Shown here piece by piece: positions 4,504 through 8,419 of a stretch of 8,419 nt of DNA. Below the pieces are notes generated by a model. The model was given only the letters and a program-made list of their open reading frames with translations. It searched no databases and was not told where the DNA came from. Source of the DNA: Clostridiales bacterium (GTDB lineage Bacteria; Bacillota; Clostridia; Lachnospirales; Lachnospiraceae); assembly GCA_019420405.1 (NCBI GenBank), contig JAHZHF010000126.1, forward strand, positions 1-8,419, read 5' to 3'. Made by a program: the position numbers and the translations under genes. Each line of letters opens with the position of its first letter. Position 1 is the stretch's first letter.

Positions 4504-5647
4504 TGCCGCCTTCTCCGCTTCCGTCATCGCTTTCACGCAGTCCCAGGATTCCCTCCACCAGGATGCGGACGTCGTCGAAAATATAATCAAACGCACCTGC
4601 CTGGCACATATTGATCAGCACCATGCCGATCGGTACTGCCAGAATCATCCAGAGGATTCCTCCCATCCGGTATCCGACATACAAAAGGATCAGCGTCACC
4701 AGGGGGTTAAGTCCCACACTGTCGCCCACCAGCTTTGGCTGAATCAGCTGCCTCACCGCCTGGGTAATCACATAGATCACCACAAGAGCCGCCGTCATCT
4801 TGTAGTCCCCCATGAAGAATTTGTATACAGCCCAGGGGATCATGGCCGTCCCAGTCCCGAAGAACGGAAGGAAATCAAGGAAGGAGATCAAAAACGCGAC
4901 AAGCACAAAATAGCCGACGTCCAGGAATCCAAGGCCCACCAGAAGGATCAGAAACACGATCCCCATGATCTTAAACTGCGCCTTGAAATATCCTCCCACC
5001 GCATATTTTAAATTATCCATTACAAGGGTCATCCGTTTCTGTACGGACTGGGGTGCAATCCGCTTTAACCATCTCAGCACTTCCTCTCGCTGCACGATAA
5101 AGAAATACGCGGACATGACCATCACGATAAACGAGATCAGATAGTAAGGCACCCTCTTCGCGATATTCCCCGCAGCCGTCACAGTAGGCTCGCTGATCTC
5201 AGAAACCAGATTCCCCATATACTGATCCAGGTTTTCCACGACCGCATTCCAGCCTTCCTGAATTCCTTCCGGCAGTTTCACGAATACCCCCGAAAGAGTA
5301 TCTCCGATCTGGCGAAGCCCCGCTTCGAGCTGAGCGTACATCTCCGGAAAATCTTTCACCAGGCCGCTGATCTCTTCCGTAAGGCGGCTGATCCCGAAAT
5401 AAAGCGCAAGCACAATGGCCGCGAGTACCAGTATAACGATCAGCGCAGATCCCAGCTTCTTGATGATCCGCAGATGCTTCTCCAGCCAGATTACCAGGGG
5501 ATAGGCAACTGCTGATATAATCCAGCCCACCACGAACGGAACGAAAAATCCGAGCATCTTCACCCCGATCACTATGAATGCCGCTGTGGCAAGAAGACTG
5601 AACAGAAGCCGCAGTCCCACCTGCCAGTACGGACGTCTATTTTCCAT
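4499..5647 (-). CDS. ytvI: AI-2E family membrane protein, probably sporulation protein YtvI
   Basis: A 382-residue integral membrane protein of the AI-2E transporter superfamily. Hydrophobic segments lie at about 11-29, 32-52, 66-86, 167-185, 226-255, 256-278, 285-300 and 313-345, with a long soluble region (about 90-165) after the third. DFLPFFGTGTAMIPW (258-272) and QPKLVGDSVGLNP (303-315) are family signatures; the GTGT-x-IPW form is the one I associate with the YtvI subgroup rather than the Na+/H+ antiporter-like members. Its biochemical function is unsettled. The ATG at 5647 was chosen over one at 5728 because the extra 27 residues are non-family, hydrophilic sequence wholly inside engB. 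The chosen start overlaps the engB stop by 11 nt with GGAG just 4 nt before it, pointing to translational coupling. Confidence 0.85.
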   Translation of the reverse strand: MENRRPYWQVGLRLLFSLLATAAFIVIGVKMLGFFVPFVVGWIISAVAYPLVIWLEKHLRIIKKLGSALIVILVLAAIVLALYFGISRLTEEISGLVKDFPEMYAQLEAGLRQIGDTLSGVFVKLPEGIQEGWNAVVENLDQYMGNLVSEISEPTVTAAGNIAKRVPYYLISFIVMVMSAYFFIVQREEVLRWLKRIAPQSVQKRMTLVMDNLKYAVGGYFKAQFKIMGIVFLILLVGLGFLDVGYFVLVAFLISFLDFLPFFGTGTAMIPWAVYKFFMGDYKMTAALVVIYVITQAVRQLIQPKLVGDSVGLNPLVTLILLYVGYRMGGILWMILAVPIGMVLINMCQAGAFDYIFDDVRILVEGILGLRESDDGSGEGGR

Positions 5648-6293
5648 CCTTCTCCACCCCGTTTTCGCTGACGGCATCCGGCAGTTCTGCGCTGTGTGCA
5701 TCTGAACTGTCCAGACACTCTGTCTCAATCAGTTCCCATATCTCATCCCTTCCCTGTTTTGTGACGGATGAGAATGGAATAATCCTGGTTCCCGGTACGA
5801 GACCCAGGCCCGCTCTGAGCATTTTCGTATGTTTCTGAACCTGGCTTCTTTTTATTTTGTCCAGTTTTGTGGCGATTATAACAGGCTCATAGCCCCGTTC
5901 CACGATCCACCGGTACATCATCTTATCGTTTGCGGAAGGCTCATGGCGGATGTCAATGAGCAGAAATACCGCACGGAGCTGTTTAGAGCCATGCAGATAG
6001 CGCTCGATCATTTTTCCCCACTGCTGCTTCTCCTTCTCAGACACCTTTGCATACCCATATCCTGGCAGGTCCACCAGGTACAGTTCATCGTTAATGTTAT
6101 AGAAATTGATCGTCTGAGTCTTTCCGGGCGTAGCCGAGATCCGGGCATAGGATTTCCGGTTCATAAGGCCGTTGATCAGCGAGGATTTACCGACATTGGA
6201 TTTCCCCGCAAACGCCACCTCCGGATGGATATTCTCCGGCAGGGCGCTTGTAATCCCGCACACTGTTTCGAGACTAATATTTCTGATTACCAT
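5637..6293 (-). CDS. engB: Ribosome biogenesis GTPase EngB (YsxC/YihA)
   Basis: A 218-residue GTPase needed for late assembly of the large ribosomal subunit. All G motifs are present: G1 GKSNVGKSS (30-38), G2 Thr in PGKTQT (56-61), G3 DLPGYG (75-80), G4 TKLDK (142-146) and G5 SSVTKQG (175-181). The core ends near residue 193. The last 25 or so residues form an acidic, Ser-rich tail beyond the usual length of about 195-200, and this extra coding sequence creates the overlap with the YtvI-like gene. AGGAGG lies 6 nt before the ATG and follows directly on the lon stop, with a 12-nt gap between the two genes. The lon-engB order is the one found in Bacillus subtilis (lonA-ysxC), supporting a conserved operon. 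Confidence 0.96.
   Translation of the reverse strand: MVIRNISLETVCGITSALPENIHPEVAFAGKSNVGKSSLINGLMNRKSYARISATPGKTQTINFYNINDELYLVDLPGYGYAKVSEKEKQQWGKMIERYLHGSKQLRAVFLLIDIRHEPSANDKMMYRWIVERGYEPVIIATKLDKIKRSQVQKHTKMLRAGLGLVPGTRIIPFSSVTKQGRDEIWELIETECLDSSDAHSAELPDAVSENGVEKDGK
5652..5655 (-). promoter_or_regulatory. Ribosome binding site of the YtvI-like gene, inside engB
   Basis: GGAG within GGTGGAGAAGGATGG lies only 4 nt from the ATG at 5647, tighter than is usual. It is the best site near a family-consistent start and sits 13 nt before the engB stop, so ribosomes finishing engB could restart here. Confidence 0.5.
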
Positions 6294-6305
6294 ATTTTCC
6301 TCCTC

Positions 6306-8419
6306 TCACACCCGGTTTTCTTCAGTGTCAGACTCTGCCAGTGCAGCCTGAAGCACTTCATCCATATTCTCCACCGGGAGAATCTCCAGGCCTTTCGTAA
6401 TCTCCTGGGAGAGTTCTTCCACGTCCGCTTTGTTTTCTTTCGGAATTAACACCGTTCTGATCCCGGCGCCTCTGGCCGCCAGCAGCTTCTCTTTGAGTCC
6501 GCCGATCGGCAGAACCCTTCCCCTCAGGGTAATTTCCCCCGTCATGGCAAGGTCGGAACGCACTTTCTTTCCGGTGACCGCGGAGAGCATGGCCGTCGCC
6601 ATGGTAATTCCCGCCGACGGTCCGTCCTTGGGCACCGCCCCTTCCGGAATATGTACGTGGATATCATGCTTATCGAAAAAGTCCGCTGCCACATCGTATT
6701 TCCCGCTGACAGAGCGGATATAGCTGATTCCGGTACGGGCCGACTCTTTCATCACATCACCGAGCTGCCCTGTCAGCATCACTTCCCCGCTTCCGGGCAT
6801 CACATTCACCTCGATCTGCAGGGTATCGCCGCCCACGCTGGTCCACGCAAGCCCCCGGACGATTCCCACCTCCGGAGCCGGATTCGCCATCTGATAGGTA
6901 TATTTCTCTTTTCCCAGGAACCTGTGGAGATTCCGGTCTGTGACAGCGATCTTCTTCCGGTCCGTCGTCAGGATCTCTTTCGCCGCCTTCCGGCAGATAT
7001 TTCCAATCTCACGCTCAAGCTGTCTTACCCCCGCTTCCTTCGTATAGCTGCGGGCCATCTTCCAGACCGCCTGTCTGCTGAAAGTGACCTGGTCTTTTGT
7101 AAGGCCGTGGCACTCGAGCTGCTTGGGAATCAGGTGCTCCATAGCGATATGAAGTTTCTCGTTCTCCGTATAGCTGCTGATCTCAATCACTTCCATACGG
7201 TCCAGAAGCGGCCGGGGTATGGTCTGCAGCGTATTCGCCGTGGTGATGAAAAGCACCTCGGACAAATCAAGGGGGACTTCCAGGTAATGATCCCGGAACC
7301 GGCTGTTCTGCTCACCGTCCAGCACCTCCAAAAGGGCGGAGAATGTATCACCTTTATAGTCTGTGCTCACTTTGTCGATCTCATCCAGAAGCATCACCGG
7401 ATTTTTCACTCCGGCCGTGCGGATGCCGTTGGCGATCCGCCCCGGCATTGCCCCCACGTAGGTCTTCCGGTGTCCCCGGATCTCCGCCTCATCCCGCACG
7501 CCTCCGAGAGAGATGCGCACGTAAGGCTTCTTGAGCGCTCTTGCAAGGGATCTGGCGATGGACGTCTTTCCGGTGCCCGGCGGTCCTGCCAGACATAGAA
7601 TCGGGCTTTCCCCCTTCTTCGTAAGCGTCCGGACTGCGAGGAATTCCAGGATTCTCTCCTTGACCTGATCCAGACCGTAGTGATCCTCGTCGAGTACCTG
7701 CTTTGCATACTCAATGTCATTATTGTCCTGGGACGCCTTATCCCAGGGCATCTCCAGGAGCGTCTCGATATAAGTCCGTATCACCCCGTTCTCAGAAGGA
7801 GAGTTCAGAGAGCTCTTGAAACGGTTGATCTCCTTCTGGAGTTTCTCCTTCACTTCATCAGGAGCCTCCAGCTTTTTCAGGGCATTCTCAAACTCCTCTG
7901 CGTCGGAGATGGTAGAATCTTCCCCCAGCTCCTCCCGGATCAGCTTTAACTGTTCTCTCAGGATGTATTCTCTCTGATGTTTATCCACGCGCTCTTTTAC
8001 TTTCCGCTGGATCTCCTCCTTGATATTCATGATCTGGACTTCATTGACCAGCTTGAACGCCAGTTTTTCATACCTTTTCCAGAAATCTGTCTCCTCCAGA
8101 AGCTCCTGCTGGTCCGTGTAGGAGAGCGGGATATTCGCCGCGATCTGATCCACCAGCTTCCTTAAATCTCTGATCTCCAGAAGCTGCGCGACCGCCTCCC
8201 GGGACATCTTCCCGTTCTTTGCAGCATAGTCTGTAAGCATATCTTTCAGCCCGCGCTCCATGGCCTCTCCGTTTAAATCCTCCGGAATAGTCATCTGTTC
8301 CTCGCTTAAGATCTCCACCTGAGCGCGCAGATAAGGATCTGAGAACTCGATCTCCTTAAGTCTTCCTCTCGACTCCCCCGAGATCAGCACCCGCAGGATC
8401 TGACGGGGCAGCTTAATGA
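6306..8419 (-). CDS. lon: ATP-dependent protease Lon, 5' end outside the window
   Basis: 703 residues of Lon are visible, from IKLPRQILRVLI at the right edge to the TGA at 6308-6306. By comparison with known Lon proteins about 75-80 N-terminal residues are missing. Numbering from the first visible residue: the remainder of the N-terminal and coiled-coil region runs to about 235; Walker A is GPPGTGKTS (278-286); Walker B is MLLDEID (342-348). The protease domain holds the catalytic pair Ser601 (PKDGPSAG) and Lys644 (GGLKEKLLAA), 43 apart as in Escherichia coli. It degrades misfolded and regulatory proteins in the cytoplasm as a hexamer. A GTG at 8390 is an internal Val codon, since the open frame and family sequence continue past it. 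The promoter lies beyond the window. The gene leads an operon with engB and the YtvI-like gene. Confidence 0.98.
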   Translation of the reverse strand, partial: IKLPRQILRVLISGESRGRLKEIEFSDPYLRAQVEILSEEQMTIPEDLNGEAMERGLKDMLTDYAAKNGKMSREAVAQLLEIRDLRKLVDQIAANIPLSYTDQQELLEETDFWKRYEKLAFKLVNEVQIMNIKEEIQRKVKERVDKHQREYILREQLKLIREELGEDSTISDAEEFENALKKLEAPDEVKEKLQKEINRFKSSLNSPSENGVIRTYIETLLEMPWDKASQDNNDIEYAKQVLDEDHYGLDQVKERILEFLAVRTLTKKGESPILCLAGPPGTGKTSIARSLARALKKPYVRISLGGVRDEAEIRGHRKTYVGAMPGRIANGIRTAGVKNPVMLLDEIDKVSTDYKGDTFSALLEVLDGEQNSRFRDHYLEVPLDLSEVLFITTANTLQTIPRPLLDRMEVIEISSYTENEKLHIAMEHLIPKQLECHGLTKDQVTFSRQAVWKMARSYTKEAGVRQLEREIGNICRKAAKEILTTDRKKIAVTDRNLHRFLGKEKYTYQMANPAPEVGIVRGLAWTSVGGDTLQIEVNVMPGSGEVMLTGQLGDVMKESARTGISYIRSVSGKYDVAADFFDKHDIHVHIPEGAVPKDGPSAGITMATAMLSAVTGKKVRSDLAMTGEITLRGRVLPIGGLKEKLLAARGAGIRTVLIPKENKADVEELSQEITKGLEILPVENMDEVLQAALAESDTEENRV

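Noticed and set aside
5648..5728. Upstream ATG extending the YtvI-like protein by 27 residues
   Set aside because: The extra residues are hydrophilic, unlike the family, and lie fully within the EngB coding sequence.
5829..6449. A 206-codon plus-strand open frame spanning the engB-lon junction
   Set aside because: It is antisense to both EngB and the end of Lon, whose protein motifs are intact. No family motif is visible in this frame.
6651..7598. A 315-codon plus-strand open frame opposite lon
   Set aside because: It lies wholly antisense to the AAA+ domain of Lon, has no recognisable domain, and has the Pro/His/Arg-rich composition expected of an antisense frame over a well-conserved gene.
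8388..8390. GTG as the start of Lon
   Set aside because: The frame stays open to the window edge and encodes IKLPRQILR, recognisable Lon sequence, so the GTG is an internal valine.

Overview
The window looks like chromosomal DNA from an endospore-forming, anaerobic member of the Clostridia, most plausibly Lachnospiraceae. This rests on the small spore-coat (CotF-like) genes, a YtvI-like sporulation membrane protein, rubredoxin, strong AGGAGG ribosome binding sites, a lon-engB gene order typical of Firmicutes, and a base composition near 50% GC. That placement is inference; no rRNA or other phylogenetic marker is present.

Layout. Positions 1-90 hold the tail of an unrecognised plus-strand gene, followed by a very long imperfect inverted repeat (69-206) and a leader region with a short direct repeat and a -10 box. 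A plus-strand group follows: a class I glutamine amidotransferase-like hydrolase of the gamma-glutamyl-GABA hydrolase (C26) family (382-1113), then two tiny CotF-like genes (1145-1327 and 1419-1667). Together these two look like the two halves of the CotF spore coat protein carried as separate genes. A three-copy 13-bp tandem repeat lies between them. A duplicated 45-bp element and a strong bidirectional terminator (1789-1831) separate this group from the rest.

Everything from 1813 to the right edge is on the minus strand. Reading in the direction of transcription (right to left): lon (5' end outside the window), engB/ysxC and a YtvI/AI-2E family membrane protein form a tight operon with 12-nt spacing and then an 11-nt overlap. 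Next comes a rubredoxin gene with its own well-formed promoter, whose 17-bp spacer is almost exactly a perfect palindrome. A terminator-like hairpin follows, then a COG2509-type FAD-dependent dehydrogenase with a cysteine cluster and a Cof-type HAD phosphatase closely coupled behind it.

Most genes are ordinary housekeeping or sporulation genes. I see no convincing undescribed multi-gene system. The points most worth a second look are the palindromic operator in the rubredoxin promoter, the split CotF pair with its intergenic minisatellite, the long palindrome at the left edge, and the Cys-rich FAD enzyme next to rubredoxin.
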